Source: Actinomycetes bacterium (lineage in GTDB: Bacteria; Actinomycetota; Acidimicrobiia; Acidimicrobiales; RAAP-2). From it: 9,584 nt of DNA. Below the pieces are notes generated by a model, which was not told the DNA's origin, made no database searches, and worked only from the letters and a program-made list of their open reading frames with translations. Where the stretch lies: positions 1 to 9,584 of the forward strand of contig JAJYMD010000318.1 of NCBI GenBank assembly GCA_021787255.1. The letters are read 5' to 3'. Below, piece by piece: positions 1 to 5,729 of this stretch. Positions within the stretch are counted from its first letter, which is position 1, and each line of letters starts with the position of its first letter. The translations under genes were made by a program, and so were the position numbers.

Positions 1-965
1 CCGGAGCGGCGGGCGGCCGCTCGGACGCGCGCGACCGCCCGCTCGGGCGCGTGGTGCGTGAGCGCGAGGAAGTACTGGACGACGCCGATCGTGAGCACCG
101 TCGCACCCAGCTCGTGGAGCTCGACGAGCGCCGCGGGGAGGTGGGTGAAGTACTGGGCGTAGCCCACCACGGCCTGGACCACCAGCACGGCGACGAGCAC
201 GCGCGCGGCTTTCCTGATGCGCTCCGGCACGTCGAGGGCGTGCAGCATGACCGCCAGGGAAACGACGACCCCCACGAGGAAGAGCGCGATCGTGGCGTGG
301 GCCTCCGCCATGTCGTGGAGCGGCACCGGGATCCGCTTGATGATCTGGCCCTGGGCACTGCCCCCGTCGGGAGCGGTGCCCGTGGTCGCGGCACCCGCGG
401 TGAAGACCACGGCGACGAGCACGACGAGGCCGCGCGACAAGAGGAGCACCGGGCGCGGCACGAGGAGCCGACCCGGCACCGAGTAGTCGCGGTTCACCCG
501 GTGCACCAGCACCACCGCGACGGCGAGCAGCAGGAGCGTCGTCAGGAAGTGCACCAGCACGAGGTAGGGGTTCAGCTTCGAGTACACGACGAGACCGCCG
601 ATGACCGCCTCGGCGAGCACGCCGGCGACGAGCCCTCCGGCGAGCCAGACGAGGTCGCGCCGGAACGGCCGCCGCAGGAGCGTCGCGAGGAACGTCGCGC
701 CGATGATCACGACGAGCACGACCGTGACCATGCGATTGCCGAACTCGATCAAGGAGTGGTACCGGAGCGGCGGCGTGAGGTGGCCCACAGAGCAGGTCGG
801 CCAGTCCGAGCACCCGAGCCCCGAGCCGGTGAGGCGGACCGCGGCACCGGTGAGCACGATCGCCGCGACGCAGACGAGGGTGGCGATGCAGAGGCGCCGG
901 ACGGTCGTGGGTGCGGCCAGCAGCCGGCGCACGCGGGTTGCGACGGCGGCGACGGGCGAGCGCAC
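1..965 (-). CDS. ctaA: Heme A synthase, COX15/CtaA family (3' end beyond the window)
   Basis: Polytopic membrane enzyme of the COX15/CtaA family, which oxidises the heme O methyl group to make heme A for aa3-type cytochrome oxidase. The reading frame is open from a GTG at 965 to the left edge, giving 321 complete codons; the family is about 300-330 residues, so only the last few are probably missing. Visible features are TGAAVRLTGSGLGCSDWPTC (residues 39-58) with the conserved first-loop Cys pair C52/C58, EFGNR with E74 (74-78), and heme-ligand-type histidines in LVHFLTT (H139), LHDMAEAH (H217, H223) and LVELHELGA (H284). About eight hydrophobic helices fit the family. EFGNR in place of the textbook ExxHR appears in other actinobacterial members as I recall. 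There is no Shine-Dalgarno; TACGAT eight bases before the GTG suggests a leaderless transcript. It lies downstream of, and on the same strand as, the ABC exporter genes but is separated from them by the divergent thioredoxin gene. Confidence 0.93.
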   Translation of the reverse strand, partial: MRSPVAAVATRVRRLLAAPTTVRRLCIATLVCVAAIVLTGAAVRLTGSGLGCSDWPTCSVGHLTPPLRYHSLIEFGNRMVTVVLVVIIGATFLATLLRRPFRRDLVWLAGGLVAGVLAEAVIGGLVVYSKLNPYLVLVHFLTTLLLLAVAVVLVHRVNRDYSVPGRLLVPRPVLLLSRGLVVLVAVVFTAGAATTGTAPDGGSAQGQIIKRIPVPLHDMAEAHATIALFLVGVVVSLAVMLHALDVPERIRKAARVLVAVLVVQAVVGYAQYFTHLPAALVELHELGATVLTIGVVQYFLALTHHAPERAVARVRAAARRS

Positions 966-980
966 GTCGAACGATCGTAG
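966..980 (-). promoter_or_regulatory. Putative leaderless promoter (-10) of ctaA
   Basis: On the minus strand TACGAT (979-974) has the TAnnnT form of an actinobacterial -10 element and ends eight bases before the GTG at 965. This would place transcription start at or next to the start codon. The -35 position (CTGAGC, 1002-997, 17-bp spacer) matches TTGACA only weakly. The element overlaps the palindrome ACGATCGT (971-978). This is inferred from sequence only. Confidence 0.4.
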
Positions 981-1017
981 CGGCGGCCCTCCGGGCGCTC
1001 AGGGCGTGCGAGGCGAG

Positions 1018-1037
1018 CGTGGAAGGTCGTGGAAGGT
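1018..1037 (+). repeat. Perfect tandem 10-bp direct repeat in the ctaA/tlpA-like divergent region
   Basis: CGTGGAAGGT occurs twice head to tail (1018-1027 and 1028-1037) with no mismatch. It lies in the 136-bp gap between the divergent starts of ctaA and the thioredoxin-like gene. A period of one helical turn is what a tandem-binding regulator would use. No regulator is identified, so an operator role is a hypothesis. Confidence 0.6.
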
Positions 1038-1085
1038 AAGGGCAGCGAGGGGAGGCGGCGCGCCCACGCCGTGCGGCACGGGTCG

Positions 1086-1097
1086 TAGTCTCGAGAC
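1086..1097 (+). promoter_or_regulatory. Possible -10 element and palindrome before the thioredoxin-like gene
   Basis: TAGTCT (1086-1091) has TAnnnT form and ends ten bases before the ATG at 1102. It overlaps the perfect palindrome GTCTCGAGAC (1088-1097). No Shine-Dalgarno precedes the ATG, so a very short leader or leaderless start is plausible. A 10-bp palindrome is not rare by chance, so this is weak evidence. Confidence 0.3.
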
Positions 1098-1101
1098 GCC
1101 G

Positions 1102-1707
1102 ATGTCCACCATTTCCGACCAGGTCGACGGGGAGGGTCCGGTTCGGCGGCGACCCCGACCCATCTTCCTCCTGGTCGGGGTCGTGATCGCCGCCATCTTG
1201 GCCGTGGTCCTCTACGCTCTCGGCACGACGACCGGCAGCGGGACAACCCGCCTTGGCGCCGGGAGGCCGGTGCCCCACTTCTCCCTTCCTGCGCTCGGAG
1301 CTGGCGGGAAGGTCGGGGTTCCCGAGGACGGTGGCGCGGCCGGCAGGCCGGCGATCCTGCTGTTCTTCGCGAGCTGGTGCTCGCCGTGCCGCAAGGAGGT
1401 CCCGCTTCTCGCGGGCACCTACCGGCACGAGCAGCAGCTCCACAGCCGGTTGGCCGAGGTCGCAGTCATCGGCGTCGACGCCAACGACCCCACCTCGAGC
1501 GCCCTCGCCTTCGTGCGATCGAGCGGCGTGACGTTCCCCGTGGGCGCCGATGTGGACTTCACAGTCACCGAGGGCCTTTTCGGCTTCGCAGGTCTCCCCG
1601 AGTCGGTGTTCGTCGAAGGGAACGGCACCATCGCCGGGATCCACTACGGGCCCCTGTCGGAGAAGGGGTTCGTCTCCTGGGAGCGCAGGCTGGCCGGCAC
1701 CGCCTGA
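1102..1707 (+). CDS. Membrane-anchored TlpA/ResA-like thioredoxin-family protein
   Basis: 201-residue protein. After a short basic N-terminus (RRRPRP, 15-20) comes one membrane segment (about 21-41), then a thioredoxin-fold domain facing outside the membrane. The active site is ASWCSPCRKE (90-99, cysteines C93 and C96), with the expected beta strand AILLFFA before it and a cis-proline-like GLPES (164-168). This is the architecture of TlpA/ResA/CcmG proteins, which reduce specific cysteine pairs in cytochrome c or Cu-A maturation; AhpC/TSA-type redoxins are the main alternative. I chose ATG 1102 because the anchor begins just after it, although the frame stays open upstream to 601. Its position, divergent from ctaA and 15 bp from the convergent ABC permease end, suggests a cytochrome-oxidase assembly role. 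The specific substrate is unknown. Confidence 0.87.
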   Translation: MSTISDQVDGEGPVRRRPRPIFLLVGVVIAAILAVVLYALGTTTGSGTTRLGAGRPVPHFSLPALGAGGKVGVPEDGGAAGRPAILLFFASWCSPCRKEVPLLAGTYRHEQQLHSRLAEVAVIGVDANDPTSSALAFVRSSGVTFPVGADVDFTVTEGLFGFAGLPESVFVEGNGTIAGIHYGPLSEKGFVSWERRLAGTA

Positions 1708-1722
1708 GCCCGGCCCGGACGG

Positions 1723-2469
1723 TCACTCCCAGCGGAAGGTGAGCGCGGCGGCGAGGGGGGCGCCGACCGCCCAGGCGCCGAGCGTCACCCACGCGGCGGC
1801 CGGCACCGGGTCCCCGGTCCCGAGCGACGCGTGCAGCGCGTCGGAGAGCGCGGCGGCAGGGAGCGCACGCGCGATGTACGCGAGGACTCCGGGCAGCTTC
1901 GACAGCGGCACGATCATCCCTCCGAGGAGCAACAGGACGAGGTAGAGGCCGTTCGCCGCCGCGAGGTTGACCTCCGCGCGGAGCACTCCTGCGAGGAGGA
2001 GCCCGACGCCGCCGAAGGCGAGGGTCGCCAGCAGCGCGGCGGCGAGCGCGTCGAAGGCCGCTGCGGCTACGTGGCCGTGCCCCGGCTGCCAGCCGAGCGC
2101 GTAGCCGACGGGGACGAGCACTGCAGCTTGGAGCACCTCCACGAAGAAGACGGTCGTCACCTTCGCGCCGAGGAGGCGGGGCCGCCCGAGCGGCGTCGAG
2201 CCGAGCCGTTTCAGGACGCCGTAACCGCGCTCGAAGCCCGTCGAGATGCCGAGCGACACCATCGCCGTGGACATCACCGCCAGCGCGAGGATGCCGGGCA
2301 CGAAGAAGGAGACCGCGGGCCCAGGACCCGTGGGCACGACGCGCGACGTCGAGAAGAAGACGAGGAAGGCGACTGGGATCCCGACGGTGAGGAGCAGCGT
2401 CTCGCCGCGCCGCAGCGTCATGTACGTCTCCGCGCCGACCTGGGCGGTGAGCGGCCGGAGCCCGTTCAC
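1723..2469 (-). CDS. ABC-2 type exporter permease
   Basis: 248-residue integral membrane protein of the ABC2_membrane (DrrB-like) type. Six hydrophobic segments can be read at about 26-43, 51-76, 101-126, 137-163, 171-190 and 226-246. The family signature FERGYGVLKRLGSTPLGR (79-96) is the coupling-helix region that contacts the ATPase. GGMIVPLSKLP (183-193), followed by the ARALPAAALSDALH stretch (200-213), is typical of the last loop. The GTG start at 2469 overlaps the TGA of the ATPase gene (GTGA), and GAGGG lies about nine bases upstream, so the two are translationally coupled. Substrate is unknown. In mycobacteria a homologous pair precedes ctaA, which may hint at a link to heme or oxidase biogenesis; drug or lipid export is equally possible. 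Confidence 0.93.
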   Translation of the reverse strand: MNGLRPLTAQVGAETYMTLRRGETLLLTVGIPVAFLVFFSTSRVVPTGPGPAVSFFVPGILALAVMSTAMVSLGISTGFERGYGVLKRLGSTPLGRPRLLGAKVTTVFFVEVLQAAVLVPVGYALGWQPGHGHVAAAAFDALAAALLATLAFGGVGLLLAGVLRAEVNLAAANGLYLVLLLLGGMIVPLSKLPGVLAYIARALPAAALSDALHASLGTGDPVPAAAWVTLGAWAVGAPLAAALTFRWE

Positions 2470-3506
2470 CGGTCCGAACCCTCGGCGTCGCCCGGCGCGC
2501 CGTGCGCGCGCAGCACCTCGAGGTACGCCTCCTCGAGGGAGCGCCCGATGCGCAGCTCGCTGAAGGCGATGCCGCGTTGCGCGAGCCACGTCGCGACCGA
2601 GGCGGCGAGCGCGCCGGGGGCGAGGCCATGACCGCCCGCCGATGCGACGCTGCCCGACGCGGTCGCGACCCCAAGGGCGATCCTCACGCGATAGCGACCC
2701 GGCTCCTCCTCGGTCACCGTCGTGCCGCCGCCGATCGCGAGCTCGAGCTCCCTGAGGTCCAGGCCTGGCGGCCCCCCGAAGGCCACCTCCACGGCTTCCT
2801 CTGCGACCGGCCCGGCCGTGAGCGACGCCGGCGTCCCCAGGGCCGCGACGGCGCCCCCGGAGAGAACGAGCACGCGGTCCGCGACGCGCTCGGCCTCCGT
2901 GAGCTCGTGAGTCGTGAGGAGGACGCAGGCGCCCCGCTCGCGAGCGGCGCGGACCACCTCGCGCACCGCGAGGCGCCCCTCGGGGTCGACTCCAGCCGTC
3001 GGCTCGTCGAGGAGCAGCACCTCGGGGCGACCCACGAGGGCCAGCGCGAGGGACAGCCGCGCCTGCTCCCCCCCGGAGAGGTGGCGCCAAGGGGTGCGAG
3101 CGACCGGCCGCAGCCTGACGAGCTCCAAGAGCTCCTCGGGGTCCTCTGGGTCCGCGTAGTACGACGCGAAGAGGCGCAGCGCACGCGCGGGGGGGAGCAT
3201 GGGGTAGACGCCACCGCGCTGCAGCATCACCCCGATGCGCGCGACGAGCGAGCGGTGCTCTCGGACGGGGTCGAGGCCGAGGACCCGCACCATCCCCGAT
3301 GCTGGGCGGCGGTACCCCTCGAGGCACTCGACGGTGGAGGTCTTGCCGGCGCCGTTCGGACCGAGGATGCACAGCACCTCGCCGCGGGCGGCCGTGAAAG
3401 AGACGTGGTCGACCGCGGTGCGTGGGCCGTAGCGGACCACGAGGTCCTGGCATTGCACGACGGGCGCTCCGCGCCCGTCGAAGCCGCTGATCCCGTCGGC
3501 CGACAT
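2466..3506 (-). CDS. ABC exporter ATP-binding protein
   Basis: 346-residue ABC ATPase, the cytoplasmic motor for the permease encoded immediately downstream. It shows all nucleotide-binding motifs in order: Walker A GPNGAGKT (49-56), Q-loop Q96 in MLQRGG, signature LSGGEQ (143-148), Walker B VLLLDEP (163-169) and H-loop H200 in TTHEL. The C-terminal 130 or so residues form the accessory domain usual for DrrA/CcmA-type exporters, ending in SLEEAYLEVLRAHG, the typical closing helix of this group. Start is ATG 3506, with no Shine-Dalgarno; TAGCGT nine bases upstream suggests a leaderless or near-leaderless message. It is divergent from serS across only 29 bp. Substrate cannot be read from the sequence. 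Confidence 0.96.
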   Translation of the reverse strand: MSADGISGFDGRGAPVVQCQDLVVRYGPRTAVDHVSFTAARGEVLCILGPNGAGKTSTVECLEGYRRPASGMVRVLGLDPVREHRSLVARIGVMLQRGGVYPMLPPARALRLFASYYADPEDPEELLELVRLRPVARTPWRHLSGGEQARLSLALALVGRPEVLLLDEPTAGVDPEGRLAVREVVRAARERGACVLLTTHELTEAERVADRVLVLSGGAVAALGTPASLTAGPVAEEAVEVAFGGPPGLDLRELELAIGGGTTVTEEEPGRYRVRIALGVATASGSVASAGGHGLAPGALAASVATWLAQRGIAFSELRIGRSLEEAYLEVLRAHGAPGDAEGSDR

Positions 3507-3515
3507 GACACGGCC

Positions 3516-3525
3516 ACGCTACTGT
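3516..3525. promoter_or_regulatory. Overlapping back-to-back -10 elements for the ABC ATPase gene and serS
   Basis: The 29-bp gap between the two divergent start codons holds TACTGT on the plus strand (3520-3525, ten bases before serS ATG 3536) and TAGCGT on the minus strand (3521-3516, nine bases before ATPase ATG 3506). They share the central TA. The gap is too short for two independent promoters, and neither gene has a clear Shine-Dalgarno. A symmetric bidirectional promoter giving very short leaders is the simplest reading, but -35 elements are not evident. Confidence 0.42.
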
Positions 3526-3535
3526 CGGCGGGCAA

Positions 3536-4840
3536 ATGATCGACATCCGGCTCGTCCGCGAGGACCCAGCGCGCGTGAAGGCCGCGCTCGCTCGCCGTGG
3601 GGTCCCCCCGGAGGACGTCGACGCCATCGCGAGGCTCGATGGTGACCATCGCGCGGCGCTCGCCCGCCAGGAGGTGCTGCGGGCGCGAGTGAAAGCCCTC
3701 TCGCGCGAGGTCAGGGACGCGAAGCGGTCTTCTGACACGGCGAGGGCGGCAGTGCTCGCCGACGAGAGCCGCCGCGTCGGCGAGGAGCTGAAGGCCGCGG
3801 CTCGAGAGACCGATCGCCTTGCCGCCGACCTGCGCACCCTGGTGCTCTACACGCCGAACCTGCCCTCGGACGACGCACCGGACGGCCGCGGGCCCGAGGA
3901 CAACGTGGTGCTCCGTCGCTGGTGGCCAGGGCAGGACGAGGGCGCCCCCGAGCCGGTGCCCTCAGACCACCAGCGCGTCCCGCACTGGGAGGTCGGCAGC
4001 TCCCTGCGCATCCTCGACATGCCGAGCGGCGCGCGGCTCGCCGGGTCGATGTTCCCCCTCTACCGAGGGGAAGGGGCGCGGCTCCTGCGAGCGCTCACGT
4101 CCTGGGCGCTCACACGCCACGCCGACGCGTACGAGGAGATCCGGCCCCCGACGCTGGTGCTCACCGACACGATGGTCTCGACGGGCCACCTCCCCAAGTT
4201 CGCCGACGAGGCGTACCACATCGAGCGCGACGACCTCTGGGCGATCCCCACCGCGGAGGTCCCGCTCACGTCGATGCGCCGCGGCGAGATCCTCGAGGAG
4301 GCGGACCTCCCGGTGCGCCTCACCGCGGTGACCCAGTGCTTCCGCAGGGAGGCGGGCGCCGCAGGTCGCGAGACCAGAGGCCTGTTGCGGGTCCACGAGT
4401 TCGAGAAGGTCGAGCTGTTCGCGTACGCGACGCCCGCGCAGGCGCCGGCGGTGCACTTGGACATCCTCTCGAGAGCTGAAGCGCTCCTGCGCGAGCTCGA
4501 CCTGCCGTACCGGGTCGTGGACCTGTGCGCAGGGGACCTCGGTACCTCCTCGGCACGCACCTTCGACCTCGAGGTGTACGCGCCGGGCTCGGACCAGTGG
4601 CTCGAAGTCTCCTCGGTCAGCTGGTTCGGCGACTACCAGGCCCGACGGGCCGACGTCCGCTTCCGGCCCGCGGACGGCGGCCCACCCGCGCTCGTCCACA
4701 CCCTGAACGGGTCCGCTCTCGCCTGGCCGCGCATCTGGGCGGCCCTGGTCGAGTGGGGGCGGCAGCCGGACGGCTCGGTCCGGCTGCCCGGCGTGCTCTC
4801 CCCGTGGCTCGGGTCGGGGCTCGCGATCCGGCCGGGCTGA
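3536..4840 (+). CDS. serS: Serine--tRNA ligase
   Basis: 434-residue cytoplasmic class II aminoacyl-tRNA synthetase that charges tRNA-Ser (and tRNA-Sec where present) with serine; full family length. Residues 1-105 form the N-terminal antiparallel coiled coil that grips the long variable arm of tRNA-Ser, followed by the TPNLPSDDAP linker. The catalytic core has PHWEVGSSLRILD (149-161), LPKFADEAYHIE (219-230), the serine-binding TAEVPLT (239-245), motif 2 starting FRREAG (269-274) with HEFEKVE (287-293), and EVSS (357-360). Motif 3 is LNGSALAWPRIWAALVE (390-406). It retains N391, S393 and R399 but reads ALAWPR where most bacterial enzymes have GLAVGR; SVSWFGDY (360-367) likewise replaces the common SCSNF.DF. 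ATG 3536 matches the conserved MIDIRLVRE start. It is single-gene, convergent with regX3. Confidence 0.97.
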   Translation: MIDIRLVREDPARVKAALARRGVPPEDVDAIARLDGDHRAALARQEVLRARVKALSREVRDAKRSSDTARAAVLADESRRVGEELKAAARETDRLAADLRTLVLYTPNLPSDDAPDGRGPEDNVVLRRWWPGQDEGAPEPVPSDHQRVPHWEVGSSLRILDMPSGARLAGSMFPLYRGEGARLLRALTSWALTRHADAYEEIRPPTLVLTDTMVSTGHLPKFADEAYHIERDDLWAIPTAEVPLTSMRRGEILEEADLPVRLTAVTQCFRREAGAAGRETRGLLRVHEFEKVELFAYATPAQAPAVHLDILSRAEALLRELDLPYRVVDLCAGDLGTSSARTFDLEVYAPGSDQWLEVSSVSWFGDYQARRADVRFRPADGGPPALVHTLNGSALAWPRIWAALVEWGRQPDGSVRLPGVLSPWLGSGLAIRPG

Positions 4841-4849
4841 CGGGCCTGG

Positions 4850-4877
4850 GCCTGCGGCGGCCCTGGCCGGCGCAGGC
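4850..4877. terminator. Symmetric hairpin, likely bidirectional terminator between serS and regX3
   Basis: GCCTGCG (4850-4856) pairs perfectly with CGCAGGC (4871-4877), and inside it CGGC (4858-4861) pairs with GCCG (4866-4869) around a CCTG loop, with one G-G mismatch between the two stems. It lies ten bases after the serS stop in the only gap between two convergent genes. There is no U-tract on either strand, so it would be one of the U-less hairpins often proposed for high-GC actinobacteria. Termination itself is inferred. Confidence 0.6.
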
Positions 4878-4914
4878 GGGCGGCGTGGGAGCGGCGGCGG
4901 GCTGAACGAGCACG

Positions 4915-5679
4915 TCAGCGCCCGCGGGCGGCGGCGTCCGAGGCTTCGAAGCGGTAGCCCACTCCACGCACCGTCGTGATGAGGACCGGACTGGAGGGGT
5001 CCACCTCGATGCGGGAACGCAGCCGCTTGACGTGGACGTCGAGCGTCTTCGTGTCCCCGATGTAGTCCGAGCCCCACACGCGGTCGATCAGCACGTCGCG
5101 CGTGAGGACGCGCCCTGCGTTCTCCACGAGCAGCGAGAGCAGCTCGAACTCCTTGCGGCGCAGGTAGACCTCGCTCCCCCTCACGAAGACACGTCGCGTC
5201 GCCAGGTCCACGCGGACGTCCCCTGCCTCCCAGGAGCCCTCTTGCGGCTCGGGCAGGAGGCGCTCTCCTCCGCCTCCTGCCCGCTGGGCCGCTCCCCCGC
5301 CGGCGCCTCGACGCAGCACCGCGCGGATGCGTGCCACGAGCTCGCGGAGCCTGTAGGGCTTCGTGACGTAGTCGTCGGCACCCACTTCGAGCCCGACGAC
5401 CGTGTCGATCTCGGCCGTCTTGGCCGTCACCATGATGATCGGGACGTTCGACCGGCCGCGGATGGTCCGGCAGACGTCGATCCCGGACACCTTCGGCAGC
5501 ATCAGGTCGAGAAGGATGACGTCGGGCTGTGTCTCGTCGAAGAGCCGGAGCGCTTCCGAGCCGTCCCGTGCCACGGTGACCCGGAAGCCCTCGCGACCCA
5601 GCCCGACGACGAGCGCGTCCACGAAGGACTCCTCGTCCTCGGCGAGGAGCACGCTGATCGGTCGGGAGTCGGTCGCCAT
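4915..5679 (-). CDS. regX3: RegX3-like OmpR-family response regulator
   Basis: 254-residue DNA-binding response regulator. The receiver domain (about 8-122) has the acidic pocket E14/D15, phospho-acceptor D58 in ILLDLMLP, T85 and K107. The winged-helix DNA-binding domain (about 150-246) carries LRRKEFELL, GRVLTRDVLIDRVWG, GDTKTLDVHVKRLRS (209-223) and VRGVGYRFE. Much of this is near-identical to mycobacterial RegX3 as I recall it, including ADDYVTKPY and WGSDYIGDTKT. The interdomain linker is long and Gly-rich (125-148). Paired with the SenX3-like kinase 50 bp upstream, it should be phosphorylated by it and act as a transcription factor; in mycobacteria the pair controls phosphate starvation genes. 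ATG 5679 has only a weak CAGG upstream. No phoU or pst gene is in the window, so the stimulus is open. Confidence 0.94.
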   Translation of the reverse strand: MATDSRPISVLLAEDEESFVDALVVGLGREGFRVTVARDGSEALRLFDETQPDVILLDLMLPKVSGIDVCRTIRGRSNVPIIMVTAKTAEIDTVVGLEVGADDYVTKPYRLRELVARIRAVLRRGAGGGAAQRAGGGGERLLPEPQEGSWEAGDVRVDLATRRVFVRGSEVYLRRKEFELLSLLVENAGRVLTRDVLIDRVWGSDYIGDTKTLDVHVKRLRSRIEVDPSSPVLITTVRGVGYRFEASDAAARGR

Positions 5680-5692
5680 GGCCTGCGCGCCC

Positions 5693-5698
5693 AGGGTA
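5693..5698 (-). promoter_or_regulatory. Possible internal promoter (-10) for regX3
   Basis: TACCCT on the minus strand (5698-5693) has TAnnnT form and lies 13 bases before the regX3 ATG, between the senX3 stop and regX3. It could let regX3 be expressed apart from senX3. There is no good -35, and such hexamers occur by chance, so this is a weak call. Confidence 0.22.
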
Positions 5699-5702
5699 CC
5701 GG

Positions 5703-5723
5703 CGCAGCGCGCCGCCCGCTGCG
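5703..5723 (-). other. Perfect 7-bp hairpin in the senX3-regX3 gap
   Basis: CGCAGCG (5703-5709) and CGCTGCG (5717-5723) are exact reverse complements around a 7-base loop. They begin within ten bases of the senX3 stop and precede regX3. In the transcript this would fold into a stable GC stem, without a U-tract, and could act as a partial terminator or an mRNA-stability element that sets the kinase to regulator ratio. Function is inferred. Confidence 0.45.
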
Positions 5724-5729
5724 ACACGC

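Noticed and set aside
51..980. Long plus-strand open frame (309 codons) opposite ctaA
   Set aside because: Its product is an implausible mix rich in Arg, His, Glu and Asp with no hydrophobic or family pattern. The minus strand over the same bases encodes a clear CtaA, and high GC creates such antisense frames.
601..1101. N-terminal extension of the thioredoxin-like gene
   Set aside because: The frame is open upstream, but it overlaps ctaA in antisense and has no family resemblance. The membrane anchor begins just after ATG 1102.
1708..1722. Terminator between the thioredoxin-like gene and the ABC permease
   Set aside because: The gap is 15 bases of GC with only 4-bp pairing possibilities, so no convincing hairpin could be drawn.
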